Shown: positions 27,770 through 36,550, counted from the stretch's first letter. The stretch: DNA of 64,000 bases from Hallerella succinigenes (GCF_002797675.1 NZ_PGEX01000001.1:1922001-1986000), one strand, 5' to 3'. Notes: a model not told the origin generated them from the sequence alone. A program made the numbers and translations.

Positions 27770-27827
27770 TATTTTTGGCTATATTTTTTACCGGACACTA
27801 ATAATATTGAACTTAGTAAAGGTTTCT

Positions 27828-28496
27828 ATGTGTGAAAATAATATTGAATCTATTCTAAATCAATTTAGAGCTTTGCATGTTGGCAATCTCAAGGATGTTT
27901 ATAGTCACTACTCGGATAAAATTGAATTTGATGAAAATTTTACATCGTATAAAGAGCTTTGTAATAAACTAAATGAGGAACTAAAACAAAATATTGAGTT
28001 GAATAATCGCAATAAAACATCTGTTTTTTTGTCGCATAGCCATAAAAATCTTAAATATGCATATTGTGTAGCTCTTTTTTTGACCAGAAAATACGGAGTA
28101 AATGTCTATATTGACGAATTTGATTCATTTATGCCATCAATAACAAGTCCACAAACGGCAAAGAGATTAATCAGTAAAATAAAGCATTCGAATAGGTTTA
28201 TTTTTATCGGTACAGAAGAATCATTTGATTCAAAATGGTGTAATTGGGAGGTTGGTTTAGGAGATACAAAAAGGTTGAAGGGACATCTTGCTTTTTTTGT
28301 AATGAATGATAGAATAGAAAAAAATGGTGGCTATGATAAAAATGAATATGTTGGTTTATATCCTTTCATTTGGGACAAAGACATTCGACATAACAATAAA
28401 GATGATGATGTTCTATATGTAGGTTATTATGAGCGGGATAACAGCACTTTAGTTTCTTTAGATGATTGGTTGCACCAAAACAAAACTTTTTTTTAA
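27828..28496 (+). CDS. TIR-domain protein C' (fifth TIR gene)
   Basis: A 222-residue protein: KTSVFLSHSHKNLKYAYCVA at about residues 64-83, VNVYIDEFDSF, NRFIFIGTEESFDSKW, CNWEVGLGD with the putative catalytic Glu near residue 141, and EYVGLYPFIWD near the end. Paralogous to the protein at 21044. ATG 27828 has AAAGG 7 nt upstream. Removing the IS4 cluster would place this gene about 70 bp after the fourth TIR gene, so it belongs to the same operon but now may lack its original promoter. Confidence 0.86.
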   Translation: MCENNIESILNQFRALHVGNLKDVYSHYSDKIEFDENFTSYKELCNKLNEELKQNIELNNRNKTSVFLSHSHKNLKYAYCVALFLTRKYGVNVYIDEFDSFMPSITSPQTAKRLISKIKHSNRFIFIGTEESFDSKWCNWEVGLGDTKRLKGHLAFFVMNDRIEKNGGYDKNEYVGLYPFIWDKDIRHNNKDDDVLYVGYYERDNSTLVSLDDWLHQNKTFF

Positions 28497-28499
28497 TAG

Positions 28500-28613
28500 C
28501 TTTCACAGGCTCATCTTATTCCAAGGTTCAATTCAAAACCGAAGAAGAGGTCGAGAAGGTTGTTGTTGAAAGCCTTACGTTTCTTCGCAAAAATTTTAAC
28601 TATTAACCAATAG
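28500..28613 (+). pseudogene. Short 3' gene scrap between TIR and DUF262 genes
   Basis: An open frame of 37 codons with protein-like sequence (SSYSKVQFKTEEEVEKVLLK) ends at TAG 28611-28613 but has no start. Family not recognised. Confidence 0.3.
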
Positions 28614-28620
28614 ACAAATT

Positions 28621-30276
28621 ATGTTTAACGCAAAACCAGAATCTTCAAATTACAACGAACTGATTAACAACATCGAATCAGGTCGTGTTAAAATTCCTCA
28701 GTTTCAAAGAAAGTTTGTTTGGTCTTTGGATATGACTGTCAAACTTCTTGATAGTATTATCAAGGGTTATCCCATAGGGTCTTTTATTCTTTGGAAAACT
28801 AGGGAACGCCTACGTTCTATTCGTAATGTCGGTGGAATTTCCTTGCCGGAGCCCCCTGATGGCGACATGATTCAGTATGTGTTGGATGGTCAACAACGTA
28901 TGACCAGCTTGTATGTTGCCATGAGAGGTTTGAAAATAAACGATGACGACCGCAACGACGATTTCTCTGAAATCTATGTGGATCTTGAGGCTAAAGAAGA
29001 CGAACCTATTGTTATTGGAAATGTCGAGGAGAAGCCGGCTGATACATTGGTTCGTTTTACAGATTTGTTAGGAAGTACAGTCAAAGTTGCAATAGCACAT
29101 CCAAATTATAGTGAAAAAATCGAAGCATATAGTCAGGCCGTAAAAGGGTATCAGTTCTCTATAATTTCTGTAAGTGATGCTCCTATTGAAATTGCAACAG
29201 AAATTTTCACCCGACTGAATGAAGGCGGTAAACGGCTTTCCGTATTTGAAATTATGGTTGCCAAAACCTATGATCTTCCGTCTAACTTTGATCTTTCTGA
29301 GAAATACGAAAAACTTGTAGATGAACTCAAAAAATCTGATTTCGAAACCATTTCGAGTGCTGTAGTACTACAAGCTGTGTCCGCCTGTCTTGTTGGAGAG
29401 TGTGCAAAGAAACATATTTTAAAATTGGATAAGTTCTCGATTATTAAGGAATGGGATAATATCATTAATGCATTCAAGGAATCGGTTGATTATATGCATT
29501 CGTTCTTCCGTATTCCGGTGTCCCAGTTAATGCCCTATGATTCGTTACTTGTTCCCTTTACATATTACTTCTACAAACACAAAGAAAAACCTATTGCAGA
29601 ACAGCAAATGTTTATGCAGGATTTTTTCTGGCGTTGCGTTTTGACTTCAAGATATTCTGCAGCAACAGAAACAAAGCTCGCGCAAGATATCAAGCGTATT
29701 GATGCTGTTATTTCAGGAAACAAGCCGGATTACGACGAGCCAATTGATATTTCGGAAGATTTTTTGAAATCTCATGGTGGATTTTCAACGGGAGCGGCTT
29801 TTATCAAGGGTATGCTCTGTCTGTTAGCGTACCATCATCCGCAATCCTTCTTGGATAACAGTCTCGTGACTATAGACAATTCCTGGTTAAAACAAGCCAA
29901 TAGCAAAAACTACCATCACTTCTTCCCTAAAGCCTATATGAAAAAACGTGGCTTTGAGGATTCTATAGTCAATCACATAGCCAATATCACAATTGTTGAT
30001 GATTTCCTTAACAAACGTAAAATTCAGGATAAAGCGCCGTCAAAATACATTAAGGAATTCAAAAAGAATAAGAAATTGGAAAGTGCCTTACAGACTCATC
30101 TCATTTGCATTCCGAACCAAGAAAATGCTGACGATTCGAAAACGACTTTTCAAGAGTTGCTTGCTGATTGGGGAGTTACAAAAGATGATTATGAAGTATT
30201 CTTCAAAAAACGTCTTGAACAGTTTAACAAGGAACTCAAGGAACGCGTTATTTTAACAAACCTTGATCGTTCGTAG
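28621..30276 (+). CDS. DUF262 / HNH (DUF1524) GmrSD-like protein
   Basis: A 551-residue protein. The N-terminal DUF262 domain has IPQFQRKFVWSLDMTVKLLD, GYPIGSFILWKT and YVLDGQQRMTSLY (DGQQR, the ParB/Srx-type nucleotide-binding motif). The C-terminal part carries NYHHFFPKAYMKKRG and HIANITIVDDFLNKRK, which match the DUF1524 HNH nuclease (H-H...N...N-K). Fused proteins of this kind resemble GmrSD type IV restriction of modified phage DNA; that role is inferred. A 50-residue N-terminal stub of the same family lies at 53070-53222. Confidence 0.85.
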   Translation: MFNAKPESSNYNELINNIESGRVKIPQFQRKFVWSLDMTVKLLDSIIKGYPIGSFILWKTRERLRSIRNVGGISLPEPPDGDMIQYVLDGQQRMTSLYVAMRGLKINDDDRNDDFSEIYVDLEAKEDEPIVIGNVEEKPADTLVRFTDLLGSTVKVAIAHPNYSEKIEAYSQAVKGYQFSIISVSDAPIEIATEIFTRLNEGGKRLSVFEIMVAKTYDLPSNFDLSEKYEKLVDELKKSDFETISSAVVLQAVSACLVGECAKKHILKLDKFSIIKEWDNIINAFKESVDYMHSFFRIPVSQLMPYDSLLVPFTYYFYKHKEKPIAEQQMFMQDFFWRCVLTSRYSAATETKLAQDIKRIDAVISGNKPDYDEPIDISEDFLKSHGGFSTGAAFIKGMLCLLAYHHPQSFLDNSLVTIDNSWLKQANSKNYHHFFPKAYMKKRGFEDSIVNHIANITIVDDFLNKRKIQDKAPSKYIKEFKKNKKLESALQTHLICIPNQENADDSKTTFQELLADWGVTKDDYEVFFKKRLEQFNKELKERVILTNLDRS

Positions 30277-30508
30277 AAATAGTGAATACGTGTGTGCAAA
30301 ATCGTAAGAAAGGATAATCGACTTGAAAAGCTTACATTCTCGTCTAAATAGCAGTTCTATAGACGAAAATTGGCGAAATTGAGCAAAAAACGGCAAAATT
30401 TTAGGCGAGAGAATGTTTTTTTTTCGGAAAACGCCGGTTTGACATTTTTTGACATCTGATTGCGAGTGTATTTGCCTAGAATGGATTCCTCTAGATAAAA
30501 AAGGACGT
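30277..30508 (+). other. Intergenic stretch with repeated GGCGA/GGCAAAAT-type motifs
   Basis: A+T-rich, with AATTGGCGAAATTG, AACGGCAAAATTTT and TAGGCGAGAGAA at 30367-30412. This resembles the iterated GGCGATAAA region before 58939 and the leader before 61290, hinting at a common regulatory or repeat style. No gene. Confidence 0.3.
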
Positions 30509-30762
30509 ATGAAAAAGAATATCTTAGATTTTATTGATTCTGGACGCGAAAACGGTTTGCTTCTCGTTGATCCGAATACCGGAAGTGGCAAAACGTTCTG
30601 GTCTTGCCAGACAATTCACGATTATGCTCGGAATCCCAATAACAAAAAGAAAATCTTTTTCACGACGACTCTCTTAAAAAATCTGCCAGAAGATGAACTT
30701 AAAAAAGCGTACAATAATGAAGTTCTTTACAAAAAGGAAGTTCTGGTTGATTATTCTGGAGC
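30509..30762 (+). pseudogene. Truncated DEAD/DEAH-type helicase
   Basis: ATG 30509 starts a protein with a P-loop (LLVDPNTGSGKTFWSCQT) and a following KKKIFFTTTLLKNLPEDEL strand typical of superfamily 2 helicases. The frame is broken at about 30762 where IS21 sequence begins. Only ~85 residues remain, so it cannot be functional. Confidence 0.75.
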
Positions 30763-31453
30763 GGCGGAGCCGCCAGTCCGGAGAAGTGAGGGCCACTAGT
30801 CCCGTCACTGCGGTCTTGCAGTTGTCGGGCACGAGCATCTTCGAGACTCCGCCGAAAAACTCGAACATGTGGATGTGTGCGTCGTTCCATGACTTCTGTT
30901 TTTCGTCCGGGAAGGCCTCCGCGTAGGCATACATGCTGTAGTTGAGAACGCCTACGAACACGTAAGCCTTTTTCTGTTCCCCCGTTTCGGGGTCGATGAT
31001 GTATGCGGGACCTCCGGCCCAGTCGACTTCGATCTGCTCGCCGGGTTTGCGGTTGATGTGCATTGTAGCCCTGCGGACGCGTTCGTCCTGCAGGATGTAG
31101 TGGCAGAACTGCGAGTACATCAGCGGCTTGGTGTTCTCGAGCCTGCATTCTTCAAGATATTCCGCCCAGAGGAGCTTCTTGTTCACGCCGTTGCGCAGCA
31201 GTTCGTTCTTAACGTGGTCGAAATCGGGCAACTTCCTGTCGGTGATTTTCCTGGTCTCGTTACCGTTCGGGTGTATGATCTTGTCGATTTCCCTGTCGCT
31301 GAGACGTTCTTCCAGGGGCCAGCGGAGATTGTACTCGTTGGCCAGTTTCAGGACCTTGTTTACGGTCTTTTTTGACACCTGGCAGCTTGCCGCAATGTCG
31401 TTCTGGCTTAATCCCAGGCTTCGCAGCCTGAGAATTTCGCGGTATTTGGTCAT
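30763..31453 (-). pseudogene. istA: IS21 IstA transposase, N-terminal part only
   Basis: Starts MTKYREILRLRSLGLSQNDI with a helix-turn-helix (AASCQVSKKTVNKVLKL), then the rve core beginning EQIEVDWAGGPAYI (first Asp) and MLVPDNCKTAV (second Asp). The catalytic Glu and C-terminal region are gone; normal IstA proteins have around 500 residues, here about 230. Confidence 0.85.
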
Positions 31454-31602
31454 TAGACCTCCTGTCTATTTTGTTCGCACGGAATTGTGCAGGCCAAAAT
31501 TAGACAGGTTTCCATGTCTCCGGAATCGCGGTTTCCGATTAATCGGAACGACGGTTTCCTTTACTCCGGTTTCATGGTGTAATTCACTCCGGAATACTCA
31601 CC
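30763..31602 (-). mobile_element. IS21-family remnant
   Basis: Contains the upstream end and the first half of istA on the minus strand; the rest of istA and all of istB are missing. The genes on both sides are truncated at its edges, so it probably marks an insertion followed by a deletion. Ends are approximate and no target duplication was found. Confidence 0.75.
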
Positions 31603-32680
31603 AGTAAACTACAAGGGCGAATATCATTACCGTTCAGGGAGCACGAAGCAACTTTTGCAAGGTGCGACCCTGACTAATTTCCTTTTGCGTAAGACGGGGA
31701 AAAACTGGGATGCGGTTCCTCTGGAAAACGTTTCTGTGGACGACCTCGACAAAGAGAGTTTTGATATTTTCTATCGCGAGGCCGCACGAAGCGGACGGAT
31801 GAGTGCTGACGACTTGAAACTTTCGGTGACTCAGTTGCTGGAAAAATTGAATCTGGTAGATGGTTCCCTGCTGAAAAGGGCGGCAGTTTTGCTTTTTCAT
31901 CGGAATCCTGAGAAATGGATTACTGGTTCTTTTGTCAAAATCGGGTTCTTTGAAAATGACGCAGATTTGCGCTATCAAGACGAAGTACATGGGTCGTTGA
32001 TGATCCAAGCAGATCGTGTAATTGACTTGCTTTATACGAAGTATTTGACGGCCGAAATTTCTTATGACAATGTCACCCGTATTGAGCGTTATCCGTTTCC
32101 TAAAGACGCTATTCGCGAGGCTGTTTTTAACGCCTTGATACACCAGGATTTTTCTGTCGGTGTGCCTGTGCAAATCAGCGTGTATAGGGACAAACTTTAC
32201 ATTAGCAATGATTGCGTGTTTCCGCCCAGTTGGACTACGGAAACCCTTTTCCAAAAGCACCGCTCTTTACCTCACAATCCCGATATTGCATATACCTTCT
32301 TCAGGGCGGGTTTTGTAGAAAGCTGGGGCCGTGGTGTGGAAAAAATTTGCAAGTTGTGCAAGGAACATGGCATTGCTGAACCTGAATACACGGTGCATCC
32401 AAACGATATCATGGTGCTTTTCGAGGCAAAAACTCCCAGTTTGCATGGTCGTGACCAAGAAAATGTCCAAGAAAATGTCCAAGAAAATGTCCAAGAAAAA
32501 AGCCGGGCATCTGCGATTATCGAACTCATCTGTGCGGATAATTCAATATCTCTGAGGGAGCTATCTAAAAAGCTAGGGGTGTCCTCGAAAACCGTACAAC
32601 GCGAAATCGAAAAACTGAAGGCCAAAAACGTTGTTCGCCGTATAGGTGGCGATAAGGGCGGTCATTGGGAGATTTCCTGA
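31603..32680 (+). pseudogene. AlbA_2 / HATPase_c_4 regulator, 5' truncated
   Basis: The frame begins at the IS21 edge with VNYKGEYHYRSGSTKQ, which is the middle of an AlbA_2 (Schlafen-type) domain, so the normal N-terminus is missing. Downstream are KDAIREAVFNALIHQDFS and FFRAGFVESWGRGVEKICK (the HATPase_c_4-like part) and a C-terminal winged helix (SISLRELSKKLGVSSKTVQR). The linker is made of four tandem copies of a 12-bp unit giving repeated ENVQ. An internal start at 31655 could still give a ~340-residue protein. Truncation probably came from the IS21 event. Confidence 0.75.
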
Positions 32681-32694
32681 AAGAGGGAATAACC

Positions 32695-32943
32695 ATGCAA
32701 CCACTAAAACTTGAAGATCTTACCGCGCAGTTCGATAGCATCGTCCGCAGGTATCGCGACGGTGGGCTTATCGCTTACCGCGACGCGCACTATTTCATGA
32801 ACGACATGCTGAATCTTTTCGAACGAATCGAAAGGCTTCGCCTGTATGTAAACAATGACGGCGCCAAGAAGGTTCTGGTCCATTTCACGAAAAAGCTCGG
32901 GAACCTGAACAATCGAAATTCGAAGAAGCCGATAAATGCCTAA
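32695..32943 (+). CDS. Small hypothetical protein
   Basis: 82 residues, starting MQPLKLEDLTAQFDSIVRRY, mostly helical and charged, with a basic C-terminus (KKLGNLNNRNSKKP). GAGGGAATAACC precedes ATG 32695, 15 bp after the AlbA_2 stop. Family not recognised. Confidence 0.5.
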   Translation: MQPLKLEDLTAQFDSIVRRYRDGGLIAYRDAHYFMNDMLNLFERIERLRLYVNNDGAKKVLVHFTKKLGNLNNRNSKKPINA

Positions 32944-33016
32944 CGAGCTTGCTGGACACTAGTAGTGACAATTTCCGTAGTTGCCGAAGCAAGAGCGATG
33001 AGCGCGAGGATGAGAG

Positions 33017-33050
33017 GTTTAATCTTTGATCATAAAGAGCCACTATAAGA
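33017..33050 (+). repeat. 34-bp cassette repeat, divergent copy 1
   Basis: Same 34-bp length as the consensus. The first 14 bases differ, but from ATAA the sequence AGAGCCA + CTATAAG + A is kept, matching copy 2. Confidence 0.65.
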
Positions 33051-33062
33051 CAATGACTGCGT

Positions 33063-33320
33063 TTATCGCCATCGATAGAAATCCCCGTTGATGGTTCTGC
33101 CGTCGATGCGCTGGGCTACATCAAGGTGTGAAACGGGTAAACCGGCTATCTTCTCAAGCCAGGGAACGCCGTGTTCGATGTTGGTGAACGCTTCCCCTTC
33201 TTCCGTCTTTAACAGGCAGAGAACAGCCTGCCGCACTTTCTTTGCGATGTTGCCGATACGGCAGATGTGGTCGCCATCAAGGAAAATGTCGTGGGATTTG
33301 TCAAGGGCCATTTCGTTCAT
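33063..33320 (-). pseudogene. Phage baseplate (Gp46/GPW_gp25-like) protein or fragment
   Basis: 85 residues with HDIFLDGDHICRIGN, KVRQAVLCLLKTEEGEAF and IEHGVPWLEKIAG, matching the pattern of tail baseplate wedge proteins of Mu-like phages (D-I-x-L-D ... A-x-x-I/V-R ... G-E-x-F ... G-V-P-W). No other phage structural gene is nearby, so this is a captured piece rather than part of a prophage. Confidence 0.5.
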
Positions 33321-33336
33321 CAGCCCGTAAACTATT

Positions 33337-33481
33337 ATGGGGAAGCTTACAGCCCTACGTCGGCGTAAAGCCCATGCTCCGCGTGACTAACGAGCAAATT
33401 GAAGACGGCGAATTGTTGGCGAAGCTTCTGGATGCTATGCTCCCGGAACTGCCTGCCGCGAAAGTGAAGAAGAAAAAGTAG
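33337..33481 (+). pseudogene. C-terminal gene tail (KKKK type), copy 1
   Basis: The open frame ending at 33481 reads LQPYVGVKPMLRVTN, GELLAKLLDAMLPELP and a Lys-rich end, with no start of its own. A similar tail (LLARPLDAMLPEVP...KKK) ends at 36891. Parent gene not identified. Confidence 0.45.
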
Positions 33482-33492
33482 GGGTGTTTGTT

Positions 33493-34560
33493 CTACGTAG
33501 AAGGAACGATAATCACTCGCCATTCGTTTTCCGACCGCAGGATATACCCCTTGTCGGTCATATTTTTTAACTGTTTTTGAATGGCTGACATGTTGATCCC
33601 GATTTTTTGTTGTAGTTCTCGGTATGTAATGGATGGGTTGTCCAATAGGCTTTCGAGAATTCTTGTCGAGTTCTCGCTGCGGAATGTTATCCGTTCCCCA
33701 TCGTACCACCAAACATCGGGTGAATGCTCCTGAACAAAGCCTATGTTGTATGCGATTTCTTCGGCATAAATTTTCTTGAAATAATTCTTGAATGCCCTGA
33801 TTTGTCGAAGAGTCGCTTGCGCTCCATCAGAAGGGGCGTCGCCGACTTCCAAATCGGATTGGTGTAGAGCGTCAAGGTATTCGTTTTTCTTGCGGCTACG
33901 GACCACTATCATTGGGTAGCCGTGCCTGGCTAGAATGTAGTTGACGAGTAATCGTGCAATTCGTCCGTTTCCATCTTCAAAGGGGTGAATGCGGATATAA
34001 CGGTAATGGAACAAAGCGGCGAGATCGACAGGATTCATTGATTTTGACGATTCCGTTTCGTTGTACCAATCTACAAGGTCAGCCATTAAGGCAGGAGTTT
34101 CTTCTGGGGAAGCGTAGGTGAAAATATCCCCATAACGTGTAATGACGCTGTTCGGACGCGTTTTGTATTGCCCCGCATGAATTGTATATGATGAGTGGTT
34201 CCCGTCGGGAAGAGTGTAATGGACTTGATAGTCTTCTCGAATCAGGGTCCTGTGCAATTGGCGGATGAAATTTTGGGTTAATGGTGAGAATGTGTCCTGC
34301 GATTTTTCTGAAGTCATTTTAAGACAAACTTCGCTGGCCTTCATCTCTTCGCAATCCCTAACCTTCGCGATACCTTCCACCTTGCCAAAAAAGAGCAGCA
34401 GTTCCGTTTGTCCGTATGTTAACGTATTGCCTTCGATATGGTTGCTGTTGTAGTTGAAATCCACCGAAAAACGACGGCTCAGGCGAAATAGGTCGTGCTC
34501 GCTAAGGGGTTGCATTGCCCGCCATTCGGCAAGGGTATTTTCGAGATTTGGGCGCTTCAT
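33493..34560 (-). CDS. Fic-domain protein (AMPylase family)
   Basis: A 355-residue protein likely to transfer AMP to a target protein. The active-site loop is HPFEDGNGRIARLL (His to Arg of HxFx[DE]GNGRxxR intact) near residue 180. An N-terminal inhibitory motif SNHIEGN (S-x3-E-G) near residue 40 makes it a class II, self-inhibited Fic. The C-terminal ~60 residues form a winged helix (NPSITYRELQQKIGINMSAI), common in Fic regulators. Starts at ATG 34560. It stands alone in cassette A of the repeat array. Confidence 0.9.
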   Translation of the reverse strand: MKRPNLENTLAEWRAMQPLSEHDLFRLSRRFSVDFNYNSNHIEGNTLTYGQTELLLFFGKVEGIAKVRDCEEMKASEVCLKMTSEKSQDTFSPLTQNFIRQLHRTLIREDYQVHYTLPDGNHSSYTIHAGQYKTRPNSVITRYGDIFTYASPEETPALMADLVDWYNETESSKSMNPVDLAALFHYRYIRIHPFEDGNGRIARLLVNYILARHGYPMIVVRSRKKNEYLDALHQSDLEVGDAPSDGAQATLRQIRAFKNYFKKIYAEEIAYNIGFVQEHSPDVWWYDGERITFRSENSTRILESLLDNPSITYRELQQKIGINMSAIQKQLKNMTDKGYILRSENEWRVIIVPST

Positions 34561-34585
34561 ACCCTAAATATAACAAAATTTCATT

Positions 34586-34610
34586 AAAAGGTGGTATTGC
34601 ACCACCTTTT
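34586..34610. promoter_or_regulatory. Inverted repeat upstream of Fic gene
   Basis: AAAAGGTGGT-ATTGC-ACCACCTTTT is a perfect 10-bp dyad 26 bp upstream of the Fic ATG. It could be an operator for the Fic protein's winged helix, or a terminator for the plus strand (T-rich tail after CGGCG). Confidence 0.5.
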
Positions 34611-34784
34611 CGGCGTTTTTTTGTGCCAGCGGGGTTGCCGGGTTGATAGCCACTACGATGAGATGCACGGCGACACGCTCGTAATCTTTTTCTATGGCAA
34701 TAGGGAAGATCCGCTTTGCTGAAGTCCGCGAATAGGCTGATGGGATGAAACAGATGTTTCTTGAAAGAAATTATATTGCAGAGA

Positions 34785-35975
34785 ATGAAATTTCTTGTTG
34801 GGATAACTCTTTTCTTGAATGTATGGCTTTGGGCGGGTACGGAAATTCCGTACTCCGTAGAATCTATATCTCAGTTCAAGGAGTATAGAAAAAATTTACT
34901 TGAATTGTTAAAAAATCAGAAAAAAGAAGATGTTGTTTCAATTGTGCAATATGTAAAAGAAAGGGCTCCAGATGAATTTGCAATTGATAACTTGGAACTG
35001 ATCCAAATCTACTTGTTGGTGGAACGTTATGACCTGGCTCTTGATTTGTGGATTGGGGAGTATGAAAAGGTTGGACGGAAAGTGCAATATTCTTTTGTTA
35101 GGGATTCCTTGCTGGATTATCTTGATGCAAATATGAATTTGACAGACTCTAGTGTAGTAAAGAAAAAACTTAAAGAAGTTGTTGTGTCTAACGTTGATGA
35201 AGAACAAAGGGGCTTGTATAAAATCCTGTTGGAAATGACGCCTTTTTACGAAATGCAAAATAAGTTCTATGCAATGCATTATAAAACATGGGATCGTGAG
35301 CAACAAACCTTGGTTTATAAGTTGGCCGTCAAGTATGTGGGTGACTCCTTGGCAAATTCAACTTTTGGTCAATTTGTTTTTGAAAATCGTGTGATTGATA
35401 AATTTTATTATAGAAGTGGAATTAATCCTGAATGCATAGAGAAATTGATTCTATTGCTTAAAGAATTTGAGCGTAATTTCCCAAATTCGGAAAGATTGCC
35501 GTGGATAAAGTATGAACGAAATCGATTTGAAAAATTATTGAAGGATTACTCGGAGTTCTTGAACTATCATAAGAAAAAATTATATACTGGTGGTTTGGGT
35601 ATTGAAGGCTGGTTGACGAATGATGGTTGGGAAATTGGAATCCCGATACAATTTCATCGCTTCTTGTTTATCCCGACTTTAGACTCGGATGAAAAACTTA
35701 ATGATGACGGATGGATATTTATTTTTGGCTTTGACTTGTTTGAAGTAAAGCATTTAAAGATTGTTCCGTTTGTTGGTTTGTGGGACCCTTATGTGGCAGG
35801 AATGCAGATTGAATTTCGTCCCTGGCTCGAAAAGTATCCCGATACAAAATTTGGCGCAGCTGCGTATATATCGCTAAAACTAAAGTATATGATGAAATAT
35901 GGAGAATTGGCAGAAACTGATGAAAAAGGTTTCGCTCATTTGTTTTATGCAGGTCTAGGTTTTCATTTTTGGTAA
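34785..35975 (+). CDS. Exported protein of unknown function
   Basis: A ~396-residue protein with an N-terminal signal peptide (FLVGITLFLNVWLWAG), a helical middle rich in charged residues, and a C-terminal ~120 residues of alternating hydrophobic/aromatic strands (FLFIPTLDSDE, IFIFGFDLFEV, KIVPFVGLWDPYVAG) ending in LFYAGLGFHFW. The terminal aromatic residue and strand pattern suggest an outer-membrane beta structure. ATG 34785 is chosen because it places the signal peptide at the N-terminus. Low G+C. Family not recognised. Confidence 0.65.
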   Translation: MKFLVGITLFLNVWLWAGTEIPYSVESISQFKEYRKNLLELLKNQKKEDVVSIVQYVKERAPDEFAIDNLELIQIYLLVERYDLALDLWIGEYEKVGRKVQYSFVRDSLLDYLDANMNLTDSSVVKKKLKEVVVSNVDEEQRGLYKILLEMTPFYEMQNKFYAMHYKTWDREQQTLVYKLAVKYVGDSLANSTFGQFVFENRVIDKFYYRSGINPECIEKLILLLKEFERNFPNSERLPWIKYERNRFEKLLKDYSEFLNYHKKKLYTGGLGIEGWLTNDGWEIGIPIQFHRFLFIPTLDSDEKLNDDGWIFIFGFDLFEVKHLKIVPFVGLWDPYVAGMQIEFRPWLEKYPDTKFGAAAYISLKLKYMMKYGELAETDEKGFAHLFYAGLGFHFW

Positions 35976-36180
35976 TTTTGGGGTGTTAGGGGCTGTCCCC
36001 CTAGGCGACTTGAGCGAAGTGAAAGTCCAATCTTCCCCCTTTACAGACCGCTCGGCTCTGTCGCATAAAAGAACCTACGAAATCGCCTCGCTTTCGCCAA
36101 CACGACTCGTTAAGACGAGTCGCTTATGGCTCACATTTACAGACCGCTCGGTTGCATTTTGTCTAAGTTCTAAGCTCTAG
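35976..36180. repeat. Non-coding repeat-rich stretch
   Basis: Two direct repeats TTTACAGACCGCTCGG (36040-36055 and 36136-36151) enclose a perfect CGACTCGT-TAAG-ACGAGTCG hairpin (36103-36122). The open frame crossing it encodes a low-complexity Ser/Arg-rich peptide and is not credible as a gene. Confidence 0.55.
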
Positions 36181-36181
36181 G

Positions 36182-36300
36182 TTCTGCCGAGACCGTCGTG
36201 CAGAAGATTCTCGACAGCGTCGAAGTGCCGCAAAATTTAAATGCGGATCGCGATCGTCGCTATGCTAAAGCAGAAGTAATGAGACAAGAAAAAAGTATAT
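36182..36300 (+). pseudogene. MoxR-like ATPase C-terminal tail, copy 1
   Basis: Reads SAETVVQKILDSVEVP and then runs on past the usual end (QNLNADRDRRYAKAEV) to TGA at 36300. SAETVVQKILDSVEVP resembles the extreme C-terminus of MoxR AAA+ ATPases; the rest of the gene is absent. A close second copy ends at 37674. Confidence 0.5.
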
Positions 36301-36415
36301 GAATTTGGCTGGAATCCTTGATTTTATTGGGTTTTCGTGTCTCATTAAACCCGATAAATTTTGTCTTCCTCATTTTGCTGCTTTTTCGCGTTTTCAGCTT
36401 TCGTGAGACAAAAAA

Positions 36416-36436
36416 AACAGGGCTGAAGGCCCTGTT
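36416..36436 (-). terminator. Minus-strand terminator
   Basis: AACAGGGC-TGAA-GCCCTGTT-type hairpin with an A run on its plus-strand left side, i.e. a T run after the stem on the minus strand. It would end transcription of the minus-strand gene remnant at 36551-36750. Confidence 0.7.
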
Positions 36437-36550
36437 GCGATTTGTTTGTGGATTATTGCATGTTTTTTAGATGTTTAGCCAAAAAGGGGAAGGCCGCGAA
36501 TCACTAGTAAAGCCATATCTGTACCTACCTCGTTTTCAATATATATTGTT

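Larger units (their letters stand above)
23256..27803 (-). mobile_element. IS4-family element (DUF4372/DDE type) carrying two later insertions
   Basis: Perfect 13-bp terminal inverted repeats TATTAGTGTCCGG at 23256 and, inverted, ending at 27803. Flanks show a 9-bp target duplication ATATTGAAC at 23247-23255 and 27804-27812. The element inserted between two TIR genes of one operon. It was later hit by ISL3 (26300-27769) upstream of its transposase and by IS3 (24301-25932) inside it. Confidence 0.92.

Noticed and set aside
19651-28496. Calling the TIR operon a canonical Thoeris system
   Set aside because: No ThsA (SIR2-SLOG or macro-TM) is encoded nearby, although one protein is ThsB-like; the SIR2-like gene at 58939 is 30 kb away and lacks a visible SLOG domain.
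33063-33320. Prophage at 33 kb
   Set aside because: Only one small baseplate-like piece is present, with no capsid, terminase or lysis gene.
35983-36180. 65-codon ORF after the exported protein
   Set aside because: It translates a repeat-rich stretch with direct repeats and a hairpin; not protein-like.
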